NCBI GenBank assembly: GCA_946628805.1
Contig: CAMOXB010000057.1
Coordinates: 1 to 5,223 of the forward strand
Source: an uncultured Pseudomonadota bacterium
GTDB taxonomy: Bacteria; Pseudomonadota; Alphaproteobacteria; Rs-D84
Reading direction: 5' to 3'
Length of the DNA: 5,223 bases
A program made the position numbers and the translations under genes. The notes beneath the pieces were generated by a model that was given only the letters and a program-made list of their open reading frames with translations, searched no databases and was not told where the DNA came from. Position 1 is the stretch's first letter. Each line of letters starts with the position of its first letter. Of this stretch, positions 4,875 to 5,223 are shown one piece after another.

Positions 4875-5223
4875 CTATTTCACCGTATGGTATATTTTGT
4901 TATCGTATTGAACGTTTATCGCGTTTGTTGATTCACCGTTAACCAGATTCACATAGCATGTGTTATTGCCCATCTGGATATTAATTGACGGCGTTATCTG
5001 CTTTGTCGCATATAACGGAAATTCCAATCCTGTCGATGTCATTAATTTATGATGATTTGCACATAATGATGCACATGAATTAACTTCCGTATATATATTG
5101 CCGTTGGTACACATCAATAAACATGCCGGCGTATTCGAATCAATATGCGAAACATATGTATCACATGCATATTCAATCGTTCCGATTGTATATGCCGAAT
5201 AATTCGACGGACATGCGCCGTTC
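4875..5223 (-). CDS. C-terminal part of a Cys-rich, probably surface-exposed protein, 5' end outside window
   Basis: The frame is open from the window edge to the TAG at 4877-4875, giving 115 residues; the start lies beyond base 5223. The apparent TTG at 5117 is not the start, because the frame continues upstream (NGACPSNYSAYTIGTIEYACDT and onward). The visible part has five cysteines in a run of short motifs (ACPSNY, EYACDTY, PACLLMCTNG, SCASLCANH), then a beta-rich C-terminus containing PLYATKQITPSINIQMGNNTCYVNL and ending INVQYDNKIYHTVK. No transmembrane anchor is visible at the C-terminus. I associate this style of Cys-rich repeat protein with the surface of uncultured gut Alphaproteobacteria, but cannot name a family. 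It ends nine bases before the next gene, so it probably heads or belongs to the same operon. Confidence 0.75.
   Translation of the reverse strand, partial: NGACPSNYSAYTIGTIEYACDTYVSHIDSNTPACLLMCTNGNIYTEVNSCASLCANHHKLMTSTGLEFPLYATKQITPSINIQMGNNTCYVNLVNGESTNAINVQYDNKIYHTVK

Overview
The window looks like a chromosomal segment of an AT-rich, anaerobic Gram-negative bacterium. A gut-type alphaproteobacterium is my best inference. The reasons are an oxygen-sensitive class III ribonucleotide reductase, a row of small cysteine-rich exported proteins of a kind I associate with uncultured gut Alphaproteobacteria, and a cluster of GANTC (CcrM-type) sites upstream of nrdD. Every gene I can support reads on the minus strand, so the layout below runs from high to low coordinates.

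(1) 5223-3664: three consecutive genes for exported or surface-type, cysteine-rich proteins. The first is cut by the window edge. The second (172 aa) and third (221 aa) are paralogues with signal peptides. The third carries a tract in which nearly all adenines sit in AAC/AAT codons and structural codons avoid A. This is the compositional signature of a diversity-generating retroelement (DGR) template or variable repeat.

(2) 3602-2247: a 108-aa beta-rich small protein and, 3 bp later, a 341-aa reverse transcriptase. The RT has the DGR-type motif IGNLTSQ in place of the QGxxxSP of group II intron RTs, and a YCDD active site. Regions 1 and 2 together read as a DGR whose target/template ORF, accessory gene and RT lie in one operon. 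I find no separate noncoding template repeat in the window and no recognisable avd. The template may therefore lie inside the 221-aa ORF, whose last third is full of hairpins, or it may lie outside the window.

(3) 2225-1863: a DUF378 small membrane protein with its own promoter and a strong intrinsic terminator.

(4) 1865-1724: a candidate small RNA of about 100 nt, with an extended -10 promoter, two interlocked stems (pseudoknot or switch topology) and a terminal U-run.

(5) 1723-1366: an AT-rich regulatory stretch with three GANTC-containing palindromes, an A8T8 palindrome and two NrdR-like boxes one above the other on a predicted promoter.

(6) 1365-1: the first 455 codons of nrdD, running off the window.

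The most notable item is the DGR: an RT plus an unfamiliar small partner behind an exported Cys-rich ORF carrying an Asn-codon tract that looks unmutated.
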